Assembly (NCBI GenBank): GCA_964503145.1
Contig: CAZCYV010000006.1
Coordinates: forward strand, 134,018-198,017
DNA: 64,000 nt
Direction of reading: 5' to 3'
Source: RBG-16-57-11 sp964503145
Lineage (GTDB): Bacteria > Chloroflexota > Anaerolineae > Anaerolineales > UBA4823
The notes under the pieces are model-generated. The model ran no database searches. It had not been told where the DNA came from and was given only the letters and a program-made list of their open reading frames with translations. The position numbers were made by a program, and so were the translations under genes. Positions 1 through 8,125 of the stretch are shown piece after piece (position 1 is the stretch's first letter; the number at the start of each line of letters is the position of its first letter).

Positions 1-1
1 A

Positions 2-1063
2 TATTCCGCCGCGCCGATCAGCCAGGCGATCATGGAAGCCTTTGGCGGCATCGAGCGAACCCGTCAGATCCATCATGCCGCGGCATTCGTGATGATGTGG
101 GTGACGATTTATCACATCATCTCCGTGCTGTATCGCATCTATGTGCTGCGCGTGCCCTGGTCGATGCTGCCTCTGATCGAAGATTTCAAACACCTGTATC
201 AGGACGTGCGTTACTATCTGGGGCTGCGCAAACATCGCGCCTACTATGGTCGCTATAACTATGCCGAAAAGGTCGAATACCTGGCGGTCGTTTGGGGGAC
301 GATCATCATGGGCCTGACCGGCTTCATGATGTGGAACCCGATCACCACGACCAAATATCTGCCCGGTGAAGCCATCCCGGCGGCCAAGGTGGCCCACGGC
401 CTGGAGGCGGTGCTGGCGGTGCTGGCGATCATCATCTGGCATATGTATCATGTTCATCTCAAGCGCTTCAACAAGAGCATGTTCACCGGAAAAATCACGC
501 GCCAGGAGATGGAAGAAGAGCATCCCGCTGAGTTGGATGAAATCGAGTCGGGTAGAGGCTGGAAGCGCCCCGACGAAGCGATCATCCGCAAGCGCCAGCA
601 GCGCTTCATCCCCGTGGCGGCGATCCTGGCGCTGGTGATGAGCAGCGGCGTGATCTGGTTCGTCAACGTCGAGCCGGCAACCGCCATCACGACGGTGCCT
701 CGCGGCGAGACCGTCGCCGCTTTTGCGCCCGTCACCCCCACGCCGCGCCCCACACCCCTGCCGACTCCCACCCCAGAACTGGGCGCGGGCGTCAGCCCGG
801 AGAGCTGGGAAGGCAAATACTCGGCCTGGTTCCAAAACCGCTGCGGGTCTTGCCATGGCCGAACGGCGGTGGGTGGGCTGAATATCGCGACCTATGCGGA
901 TGCGCTCAAAGGCGGCAAAAGCGGGCCCGGCATCGTGCCCGGCAATCCGGACGCCAGCGCAATCGTGCGCATCCAATCTGCGGGCGGCCATCCGGGGCAG
1001 TTCTCCATCGATGAGCTGAACGAGCTCATCAACTGGATCCTCGAAGGCGCTCCGGAGAGGTGA
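2..1063 (+). CDS. Membrane cytochrome b with C-terminal cytochrome c domain, 5' partial
   Basis: The frame is open to the window edge, so the true start probably lies upstream; the first internal ATG is at 32. Counting from that ATG, hydrophobic segments lie near residues 16-38, 84-101, 122-145 and 195-213. Histidines in the first and third (H14, H15, H28, H137, H140) are candidate b-heme ligands, as in formate dehydrogenase gamma or cytochrome b561-type subunits. A Pro/Thr linker (about 230-250) leads to a monoheme domain with CGSCH at 271-275. Likely role (inference): quinol oxidation with transfer to an external heme. The same monoheme domain ends the NapC-like cytochrome at 3828-5513, which ties the two genes together. 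The exact b-type family is not certain. Confidence 0.8.
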   Translation, partial: YSAAPISQAIMEAFGGIERTRQIHHAAAFVMMWVTIYHIISVLYRIYVLRVPWSMLPLIEDFKHLYQDVRYYLGLRKHRAYYGRYNYAEKVEYLAVVWGTIIMGLTGFMMWNPITTTKYLPGEAIPAAKVAHGLEAVLAVLAIIIWHMYHVHLKRFNKSMFTGKITRQEMEEEHPAELDEIESGRGWKRPDEAIIRKRQQRFIPVAAILALVMSSGVIWFVNVEPATAITTVPRGETVAAFAPVTPTPRPTPLPTPTPELGAGVSPESWEGKYSAWFQNRCGSCHGRTAVGGLNIATYADALKGGKSGPGIVPGNPDASAIVRIQSAGGHPGQFSIDELNELINWILEGAPER

Positions 1064-1070
1064 GCCGTGC

Positions 1071-2579
1071 TTGCTTGCTGAAGGCGGTTCAGTGCAGACC
1101 CTGACCGATTTCTTCCTGCAGAATTTCATCCTGGTCTATTTTTTCTATGGCCTGTCCTTCTTCAGCATGGGACTGGCCATTTCTCTGGAGTTGGGGCATT
1201 CCTCGGAGACGGAATTCGCCAAAGCGTTGCCGCCTCTGGCGGGTTTCGGTCTGGTGCACGGGTCGCACGAATGGTTCGAGATGTTCTTGCTGCTCAACCC
1301 AGAACTGGTCGCCGATCCCGCCTATCAGTGGGTCGCCTCGCTGCGGATTTTGCTGCTGGCTGCTTCCTTCCTGATGTTGATCGCCTTCGGCGCTCGACTG
1401 ATTGCCGGGTCGAGCCGACGACAAATGTACCTGACCATCCTGCTGGCGGTTGGGCTGGTTTGGGGGGCGGGTTTGATCTGGGTCAACGCTTCAGTGCCGG
1501 TCGATAGCCAGCGGACAGTGGCCGCAGATATCTATACGCGATACTCCCTGGCAATCCCAGGCGCGGCCCTGACCGTCTGGGGGCTGCTGCTGCAACGGCG
1601 GCACTTCATTGGAATGGGCATGCCGGGCTTCGGGCGGGATGTGCTCGTCGCCGCCATCGCCTTTGGCCTGTATGGGGGCATCGGGCAGCTCTTCGCCTCC
1701 CCAAGCGCCGCTTTCCCCGTCGGTTTGCCGAGCGCCCCGCTCTTCTTACAATGGTTTGGTTTCCCCATCCAGGTCTTCCGCGCGGCGATGGCGGCGATTG
1801 CCGCGATTTCGATCATCCATTCCTTGCGCGCCTTCGAGGTGGAAAACCGCCAGAGGATCGAGGCGCTGCGTCAGGCGCAACTCGCCGAGCAGCAGCGCCT
1901 GGAGGCGACGCGCGCCGAACTGCTCCACCGCACGGTAAAAGCCCAGGAATCCGAACGGCAGCGCATCGCCCGCGAACTTCACGATGAGACCGGCCAGACG
2001 CTCACCGCCCTGGGGTTAGGCCTGCGCGGGCTGGCGGGGCTGATCGCCAGCGATCCGGAGCGCGCCGCCCAGCAGGCCAGGCAACTCGAAACCCTGGCGG
2101 TGAATGGGTTAGATGAACTGCAAAGGCTGGTGAGCGGATTACACCCGCCCCAGTTGGACGATCTGGGGCTGATGGCGGCGCTGCGCTGGTATGCCAACCA
2201 GATCAAAGAGCGCTACGGCCTGGCGGTGCAAATTTATAGCCAGGGGACGCCCATCGAATTGCCCATCGAGGTGCGCACGGTCGTGTTCCGCATCGCCCAG
2301 GAAGCCATCACCAATGCCATCCGCCACGCAGACGCCAGCCAGGTGTGCATTCGCCTGGAATTTACGCCATCGAAGCTTTGCCTGCAGGTGGAAGATAACG
2401 GTCGCGGCTTCGATGTAGAGGCAGCCCTGAGCGACGCCGCGGTTCGTCCATGTTGGGGCCTGTTGGGGATCATGGAGCGCGCTGCGCTGATCGGCGGCGC
2501 CTGCCAGATCATTTCCCAGCCGGGCAAAGGCACCCAGGTGAAGCTCTGTGTGCCGCAAATCAGAGAGGCCGAGACGTGA
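1071..2579 (+). CDS. Membrane sensor histidine kinase, NarL/LiaS (HisKA_3) type
   Basis: About 250 N-terminal residues form a multi-pass membrane sensor with no recognised extracellular domain. A short coiled stretch follows, then a HisKA_3 dimerisation domain with H304 in ERQRIARELHDETGQ. The HATPase domain shows the N box (EAITNAIRHA) and G boxes (VEDNGRGF and GLLGIMERA). It should phosphorylate the response regulator whose GTG start overlaps its stop codon (GTGA). The TTG at 1071 sits 10 nt behind GGAGAGG; a GTG at 1092 behind GAAGG (1080-1084) is an equally good start and would remove seven residues. Its position between two cytochrome genes suggests it senses respiratory or redox state (inference). 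Confidence 0.9.
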   Translation: MLAEGGSVQTLTDFFLQNFILVYFFYGLSFFSMGLAISLELGHSSETEFAKALPPLAGFGLVHGSHEWFEMFLLLNPELVADPAYQWVASLRILLLAASFLMLIAFGARLIAGSSRRQMYLTILLAVGLVWGAGLIWVNASVPVDSQRTVAADIYTRYSLAIPGAALTVWGLLLQRRHFIGMGMPGFGRDVLVAAIAFGLYGGIGQLFASPSAAFPVGLPSAPLFLQWFGFPIQVFRAAMAAIAAISIIHSLRAFEVENRQRIEALRQAQLAEQQRLEATRAELLHRTVKAQESERQRIARELHDETGQTLTALGLGLRGLAGLIASDPERAAQQARQLETLAVNGLDELQRLVSGLHPPQLDDLGLMAALRWYANQIKERYGLAVQIYSQGTPIELPIEVRTVVFRIAQEAITNAIRHADASQVCIRLEFTPSKLCLQVEDNGRGFDVEAALSDAAVRPCWGLLGIMERAALIGGACQIISQPGKGTQVKLCVPQIREAET

Positions 2580-3229
2580 GCAAGATCCGCCTTTTACTCG
2601 TGGATGACCATGAAGTGGTGCGAACCGGGCTGCGCATGCTGCTCGAAAACCAGCCCGACCTGGAGATCGTCGGCGAAGCCAGCACCGGCGCCGAGGCGCT
2701 GGAAATGGCCGCCCAACACCAGCCGGATGTGATCGTGATGGACATCACGCTGCCGGATCTCTCCGGGATCGAGGTCGCGCGACAGATCAAACGCTCTCAG
2801 CCGGGCATCGCCATCGTCGCCCTGACCATCCACGAGGATGAGCAATACTTCTTCGAAATGCTGCAGGTCGGCGCAGCGGGATACGTGCCCAAGCGCGCCG
2901 CGCCTGAGGACCTGATCAGCGCCATTCGGGCGGCTTATAACGGTGAAATCTACCTCTACCCTTCGCTGGCCAAAGCGCTGGTGAGCGATTTCCTGAACCG
3001 CTCGCGCGCAGACCCAGAAGATCATTCCCTGGACGAATTGACCCCGCGCGAGATGGAAGTGCTGGAACTCCTGGCGACAGGCCTGACGAACGACGAAATC
3101 GCCGAGCGTCTGGTCATCAGCCATCACACCGTAGCGCGGCATCGGGAGAACCTGATGCGCAAGCTCGGCCTGCATAGCAAGAGCGAGCTGGTGAAATACG
3201 CCATCCGCAAAGGGATCATTTCTCCCTGA
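2576..3229 (+). CDS. NarL/FixJ-family response regulator
   Basis: This 217-residue regulator has a receiver domain with the acidic pair (LLLVDDHE), phospho-acceptor D56 (VIVMD) and a C-terminal LuxR helix-turn-helix (LTPREMEVLELLATG through the HHTVARHREN recognition helix). The GTG at 2576 is chosen because it overlaps the kinase stop and follows a GAGAGG-like site; the open frame extends further upstream but that part lies inside the kinase gene. It is the cognate partner of the kinase by translational coupling. Its targets are not shown, but the multiheme cytochrome genes just downstream, which have their own promoters, are natural candidates (inference). Confidence 0.93.
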   Translation: MSKIRLLLVDDHEVVRTGLRMLLENQPDLEIVGEASTGAEALEMAAQHQPDVIVMDITLPDLSGIEVARQIKRSQPGIAIVALTIHEDEQYFFEMLQVGAAGYVPKRAAPEDLISAIRAAYNGEIYLYPSLAKALVSDFLNRSRADPEDHSLDELTPREMEVLELLATGLTNDEIAERLVISHHTVARHRENLMRKLGLHSKSELVKYAIRKGIISP

Positions 3230-3331
3230 AAATAGGGTAGTTTCGCCCCCAAAATACCTGATTTAGCCTATTGCCCTCCGTTCCCTTATTTGCTATGCTC
3301 AAAGCAGAGATTTAACGGGAAGGAGGTTCCG

Positions 3332-3619
3332 ATGCGCAAGGTACAGTTTCTCGCCGTGTTTTGGACGCTGGTCATCGCCGTGCCGCTGACCGCGCTGGCG
3401 CTCTCCCTGGCAGCCTACCTGACCGATCACCTGGTGGAAATTGCGACTGCGCTGGTTGCGTTTGGACAGGCCACCACCGTTGGTGGTCGCGGCTGGGTCA
3501 TAGAGTTTTCCGAGCGCTGGCCTGAGGTGGCCGGCATGATCGTCGGGCAGGTCATCATCCTGCTCATCCTGCTGCTGGTGCGCCGCGAAAAGCTGGCTGA
3601 GGAGAATCACAAGAGCTAA
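3332..3619 (+). CDS. Small two-helix membrane protein of unknown function
   Basis: This 95-residue protein begins at an ATG 5 nt after a perfect AGGAGG (3321-3326). It has a hydrophobic segment near the N-terminus (residues 5-27), a soluble middle of about 40 residues, and a second helix near residues 70-86 followed by a charged tail. I do not recognise a family. It lies about 100 nt after the response regulator and is closed by a strong intrinsic terminator, so it could be the last gene of the kinase-regulator unit. No heme, metal or catalytic motif is visible. Confidence 0.7.
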   Translation: MRKVQFLAVFWTLVIAVPLTALALSLAAYLTDHLVEIATALVAFGQATTVGGRGWVIEFSERWPEVAGMIVGQVIILLILLLVRREKLAEENHKS

Positions 3620-3654
3620 ACGGCCGCCAGGTAGAAACTGGCTTCTCAGTAGAG

Positions 3655-3694
3655 ACACAGCCCCCTGGATTCCATCCTCGGGGCTGTGTTTTTT
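3655..3694 (+). terminator. Intrinsic terminator after the two-component/small protein unit
   Basis: Ten-base arms ACACAGCCCC (3655-3664) and GGGGCTGTGT (3680-3689) are perfectly complementary and run into six T residues. Confidence 0.93.
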
Positions 3695-3748
3695 GCCCCA
3701 TTCCAACCGCCGCACTTTGGGGATTTTTACTCATCTTTCGCTAATCTT

Positions 3749-3757
3749 TGGTATAAT
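3749..3757 (+). promoter_or_regulatory. Extended -10 promoter for the NapC-like cytochrome
   Basis: TGGTATAAT matches an extended -10 box (TGn plus a consensus hexamer) about 70 nt before the start of the multiheme gene and just after the upstream terminator. No good -35 box is visible, as expected for an extended -10 promoter. Confidence 0.55.
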
Positions 3758-3827
3758 TACCCCATTCTCCCCCCTCCAATAGCCGTTTGCAATATTCATC
3801 ACTTCGAAAGGTAGAGGCGTAAAGCGC

Positions 3828-5513
3828 ATGGCTGCAAAACTGAAACGGTTCTTCTTCCCTCCAGAAGGGTCGCCCATCTGGGTACGCCTGTTGCCCTATG
3901 CGGTTCTAGGCGTGCTGACCCTGCTCCTGCTCACCGGCGCCGCCTGGGGGTGGGAATACACCAACTCGCCAGAGTTTTGCGGGACGAGTTGCCACACCAT
4001 GCCGCCAGAGTACACCGCCTATCTGACCTCCCCGCATGCGCGCATCGCCTGTGTGGATTGTCACATCGGCAAAGGCTTCATCACCACGCGGGTCACGCGA
4101 AAGGCCGGCGATCTGAAGCATGTCTTCGCCACCCTGTTCCGATCCTATGAATTTCCGATCCGCGCCCACGACCTGCGCCCGGCGCGTGAGACCTGTGAAA
4201 AATGCCATTTTCCCGAAAAATTCTCCGATGACAGCCTGCGTGAAATCAAACGCTTTGCGAACGACAAGGAAAACACCGCCTACTCGATCTTCCTGACGCT
4301 GAAGACCGGCGGCGGAAGCGCCCGCCAGGGGTTGGGGCGCGGCATCCACTGGCACATTCAAAACCGGGTCGAATACCTGTCCAGCGACCCAGAAGAGCAA
4401 GAGATCCCCTATGTGCGCGTCACCAATGCAGATGGATCGGTCATCGAATACACGGACATCGAATCCGGGATTGATCCAGCCGCGATCAACCCCGGCGAAC
4501 TGAAAGTGATGGACTGCATCACCTGCCATAACCGCATCACCCACCTGGTGACAACGCCGGAAGACACGGTGGACAGGCTGATCGCAACCAACCAGATCTC
4601 GAAGGACATCCCTGAGATTCGCCGCCAGGCTATCGAGGCCTACTCGAAGATCTATCCGACCACCGAGCAAGGCCTGGCCGGCATCGCCGCCATCGAGACG
4701 TATTACCGCACCTACCAGGCTGCATATTACGCCGCCAACGCCCCCAAAGTTCGCCAGGCCATCGTCGCCCTTCAGGAGGCCTACCGAAACAGCGTCTATC
4801 CCGAGCAAAACTCGAATTGGACCACCCATCCCAACAACATCGGGCATAAAGACTCGCCGGGTTGTTTTCGCTGCCATGACGGGAAGCATCTGGACCAACA
4901 GCAAAAAGCCATCCGTCTGGAATGCAATCTGTGCCACTCGATCCCGGTGGTGGCCAGCCCCTACGATTTCACCGCAAAGATCGAAATCAGCCGAGGCCCG
5001 GAGCCGCAATCCCATCTGAACGAAAACTGGATCACGCTGCACAATCAGGTTTATGACCAGACCTGTAGCAATTGCCACACCACCGAAAACGCCGGCGGAA
5101 CGACGAATACCTCCTTCTGCTCCAACAGCGCCTGCCACGGCAGCGTCTGGACCTACGCCGGTTTCGACGCGCCAGCTTTGCGGGAGGTGTTAAAGGCCCA
5201 GCTACCGCAGCAACCGACGCCCGCGCCGCTGCCTGAAGGCGGCGCGTTGACCTACGCCGCGACCATCGGCCCGCTGCTGCAAGCCCGCTGCAGCGGCTGT
5301 CATGGCGATGGCGGCATCAAAGGCCTGAACGTGACCACTTACCAGGCGCTCATGCGAGGCAGCCAAAGCGGCCCGGTGATTGCGCCTGGCGATCCACAAG
5401 GGAGCCTGCTGGTGCAGATACAATCCGGCGCACAGCCGCACTTCGGCCAGCTCGCGCCGGAAGAGTTGGATCGGGTTATCCAATGGATCTCGAATGGCGC
5501 GCCGCAGGAATAG
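3828..5513 (+). CDS. NapC/NirT-type membrane-anchored multiheme cytochrome c with extra C-terminal monoheme domain
   Basis: The 561-residue protein has one N-terminal membrane anchor (residues about 23-42) and nine c-heme motifs. Seven are CXXCH (CVDCH, CEKCH, CITCH, CFRCH, CNLCH, CSNCH, CSGCH); the first is CX3CH (CGTSCHTM) and the eighth is CX4CH (CSNSACH). The N-terminal arrangement, with a Met right after heme 1, resembles NapC/NrfH quinol dehydrogenases, which pass electrons from menaquinol to exported partners. After a Pro-rich linker near residue 465, a separate monoheme domain closely resembles the tail of the first gene in the window. It probably feeds the ten-heme lipoprotein downstream (inference). 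It is much longer than classical NapC (about 200 residues). Confidence 0.88.
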   Translation: MAAKLKRFFFPPEGSPIWVRLLPYAVLGVLTLLLLTGAAWGWEYTNSPEFCGTSCHTMPPEYTAYLTSPHARIACVDCHIGKGFITTRVTRKAGDLKHVFATLFRSYEFPIRAHDLRPARETCEKCHFPEKFSDDSLREIKRFANDKENTAYSIFLTLKTGGGSARQGLGRGIHWHIQNRVEYLSSDPEEQEIPYVRVTNADGSVIEYTDIESGIDPAAINPGELKVMDCITCHNRITHLVTTPEDTVDRLIATNQISKDIPEIRRQAIEAYSKIYPTTEQGLAGIAAIETYYRTYQAAYYAANAPKVRQAIVALQEAYRNSVYPEQNSNWTTHPNNIGHKDSPGCFRCHDGKHLDQQQKAIRLECNLCHSIPVVASPYDFTAKIEISRGPEPQSHLNENWITLHNQVYDQTCSNCHTTENAGGTTNTSFCSNSACHGSVWTYAGFDAPALREVLKAQLPQQPTPAPLPEGGALTYAATIGPLLQARCSGCHGDGGIKGLNVTTYQALMRGSQSGPVIAPGDPQGSLLVQIQSGAQPHFGQLAPEELDRVIQWISNGAPQE

Positions 5514-5579
5514 CGCGCTTAAGAGAATTGTCAGGTGAAAATTAGTACAAATGCACTAATCCGAGATTAATTTTTAGGG

Positions 5580-5785
5580 TATAATACCCATACTTTTTAT
5601 CGGGTTCCTGCCAGAACCCGAGATCCAGTTTACCGCAGTCAGTGGGCAAAAGCGGCTGCGGCAGTTTGAGGAGAAGTCTCGAATTTGAATCTTACAAGGA
5701 GGTGTCAATCGCCCTAGAGAACCTTTAGAACACAACACGAAATTGCTGATGCAAGAAGCATCCAATTGAGAGGAGAATGCTGCAT
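5580..5785 (+). promoter_or_regulatory. Promoter and structured leader of the ten-heme lipoprotein
   Basis: A consensus -10 TATAAT lies at 5580-5585, with no convincing -35. The roughly 190-nt leader holds a hairpin (CGGGTTC at 5600-5606 against GAACCCG at 5613-5619) and a strong Shine-Dalgarno AAGGAGG near 5696-5703. That site has no obvious reading frame of its own, only a short frame ending in TAG. The real ribosome site is AGGAG at 5771-5775. Confidence 0.45.
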
Positions 5786-8035
5786 ATGAAAGCAAAACAT
5801 TTGCTGATCGGAGCGATCTTGCTCCTGCTGGTGGTTCTGCTGGCCGCCTGCACGACGGCGCAGCCACCGGCAACTCCATGCCCCACCTGTCCAACCTGTC
5901 CGGAAGCCCCGGCCTGTCCGGAATGCCCGGCCTGTCCTGCGCCGCCGGAACCGGTGGTGAAGGAAGTGCCGTTCCAGGACGCCTGGGCTAACTCGCCGCA
6001 CAACGACGCCGAAGCGGAGGCTTTCAATCACTGGAACGAGGAAAGCCCGGCTGAAGTGCCTGTAGCCTGCGCCAACTGCCACACCACGGCTGGCTATCAG
6101 GAATACGTCAAGACCGGCGCAGTCGCGGCCGCCATCCCGGCGCCCGCCGGCACGATCCAGTGCGTGGCCTGCCACAATGAAGCCACGGCCACGTTGACCA
6201 GCGTCAAGTTCCCTCAAAAGGAAGTTCCCGAGGAGGGCGGCGACCCGGTCAACGTCGTGCTGACCGGCCTCGGGCCAGAAGCGCGCTGCATGGTCTGCCA
6301 CCAGGGCCGCGCTTCCAAGTCCTCCGTCGATGGTTCCATCGCTCGCTTTGGCGAGGAGGTCGATCCAGACGCCGTGCCCGCCCCCATCAAGGACGACCAG
6401 GGTAATGACGTGAAGCTCGGCTTCATTAACATCCACTACTACCCGGCTGGCGCCACGCTGTACGGCACCCAGGTCAAGGGCGGCTATGAGTACGATGGGA
6501 AGATGTACGACGGCAAGTTCCGCCATGTCGAGGGCATCGAAACCTGCCTCGGCTGCCACAACCCGCACACGCTGGAAGTCAAGGTCGAAACCTGCGCAGA
6601 GTGCCATGAAGGCGTCAGCAGCGTCGAGGACCTGCGCAACACCCGCATGGCCGGCTCGCTGGCGGATTACGATGGCGATGGCGACACCGAAGAAGGTATT
6701 GCCGCCGAATTAACCGGTGTGCAAGAGAAGCTCTACGCCGGCATCCTGGAATACGCCAAGACCGTCGCCGGTCAGCCCATCGTTTACAACCCGGCAGCTT
6801 ACCCGTACTTCTTCGGCGATGACAACGAAAACGGCGCCGCCGATGAAGGCGAAAAGCCCTACGCCAACTGGACGCCGCGCCTGCTGAAGGCCGCCTACAA
6901 CTACCAGATGTCGGTGAAGGATCCCGGTGCCTTTGCGCACAACGCCAAGTACATGATCCAGTTGACGTACGACTCGATCGCCGACCTGAACGACAAGCTG
7001 GGCACGATCGACATGGCCGGGATGCACCGCCAGGATCCCGGACACTTTGCCGGCAACACCGAGGCCTTCCGCCACTGGGACGCCGAGGGCGAGGTGCCAG
7101 GCGGGTGTGTGAAGTGCCACCAGGCCGAGGGCGTGCCGCAGTTCCTGAAGAACGGCGCCAACATCGCCATGGAGCCCAGCAACGGCTTCATGTGCACCAC
7201 CTGCCACAACGCGGCTGAATGGCCCGCCCGCTACGTGGTCGCCTCTGTGACCTTCCCCTCCGGCGCAACGGTGTCCTTCGGCGGCAAAGACGCAGATGGC
7301 AAGTTCGTCGCCGACGAATCCAACATGTGCATCCTGTGCCACCAGGGCCGCTCCTCGACCCCCACGGTCAATCGAGCGCTGGCCGACAAGGACCCGGAGA
7401 CGCCTGATCCGTCGATCCGCTTTGCCAACATCCACTACTTCGCGGCTGGCGCAACCCTGTTCGGCAACGACGTCCAGGGCGCTTACCAGTTCGAAGGTAA
7501 GGATTACGTCGGGCAGAACGTCAAGCACCCGATCAATAAATGCGAGGACTGCCACGACGTTCACGCCCTGGAGGTGAAGCTCGAGGCCTGCATCGCCTGC
7601 CACGGCGGCGCCAAGGATCCGAACGATCCAGAGACCTATCGCCTGGACACCACCGATTACGATGGCGACGGCGATACGACCGAAGGGATCGCCGCTGAGA
7701 TCGACGCCTTCGCCGAGCGGCTATACGCGGGCATCCAGGCTTACGCCAAGGCCAAGGGCACGCCGATCGTGTACGTCTCGACTGCGTATCCATACTTCTT
7801 CGTGGACGCGGATGAGGATGGCAAGCCGGATGTCAACGACAAAGGCGCTCCTGTGGGCTACAACGCCTGGACGCCCACGCTGTTGAAAGCGGCTTACAAC
7901 TATCAGTACTACCAGAAGGATCCAGGGGCTTTCACCCACAATCCGAAGTACGTGCTGCAGTTCCTGTTCGACTCGATCGAGGCAGTCGGCGGCGACCTCT
8001 CCGGCCTGACCCGACCGGCAGTTCCGACCGAGTAA
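5786..8035 (+). CDS. Ten-heme (2 x 5) cytochrome c lipoprotein with calcium-loop-like inserts
   Basis: This 749-residue exported lipoprotein has lipobox LLAAC near residue 23. A Pro/Cys-rich linker with several CPxC motifs follows, then two homologous halves with five CXXCH hemes each: CANCH, CVACH, CMVCH, CLGCH, CAECH and CVKCH, CTTCH, CILCH, CEDCH, CIACH. Each half also has an acidic DYDGDGDT loop and a second Asp/Asn-rich loop that look like EF-hand or dockerin calcium sites. The ATG at 5786 (10 nt after AGGAG) is preferred over ATG 5777, which is only 1 nt away. It is likely a surface or outer-face electron carrier working with the NapC-like protein upstream. Substrate or acceptor is unknown. 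Confidence 0.85.
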   Translation: MKAKHLLIGAILLLLVVLLAACTTAQPPATPCPTCPTCPEAPACPECPACPAPPEPVVKEVPFQDAWANSPHNDAEAEAFNHWNEESPAEVPVACANCHTTAGYQEYVKTGAVAAAIPAPAGTIQCVACHNEATATLTSVKFPQKEVPEEGGDPVNVVLTGLGPEARCMVCHQGRASKSSVDGSIARFGEEVDPDAVPAPIKDDQGNDVKLGFINIHYYPAGATLYGTQVKGGYEYDGKMYDGKFRHVEGIETCLGCHNPHTLEVKVETCAECHEGVSSVEDLRNTRMAGSLADYDGDGDTEEGIAAELTGVQEKLYAGILEYAKTVAGQPIVYNPAAYPYFFGDDNENGAADEGEKPYANWTPRLLKAAYNYQMSVKDPGAFAHNAKYMIQLTYDSIADLNDKLGTIDMAGMHRQDPGHFAGNTEAFRHWDAEGEVPGGCVKCHQAEGVPQFLKNGANIAMEPSNGFMCTTCHNAAEWPARYVVASVTFPSGATVSFGGKDADGKFVADESNMCILCHQGRSSTPTVNRALADKDPETPDPSIRFANIHYFAAGATLFGNDVQGAYQFEGKDYVGQNVKHPINKCEDCHDVHALEVKLEACIACHGGAKDPNDPETYRLDTTDYDGDGDTTEGIAAEIDAFAERLYAGIQAYAKAKGTPIVYVSTAYPYFFVDADEDGKPDVNDKGAPVGYNAWTPTLLKAAYNYQYYQKDPGAFTHNPKYVLQFLFDSIEAVGGDLSGLTRPAVPTE

Positions 8036-8068
8036 TCCGCAGCCCAAGCTGGGCAAGCAGTAAATCAT

Positions 8069-8099
8069 AAAAGCCGGGCGCGCCAGCGCTCGGCTTTTA
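8069..8099. terminator. Bidirectional terminator between convergent genes
   Basis: AAAAGCCGGGCG (8069-8080) pairs with CGCTCGGCTTTT (8087-8098) with one G-T pair. The A-rich and T-rich flanks let it work on both strands, ending the cytochrome gene and the minus-strand transport operon. Confidence 0.88.
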
Positions 8100-8125
8100 T
8101 TTCCGACGCTAAGAGGGATGCTCGA

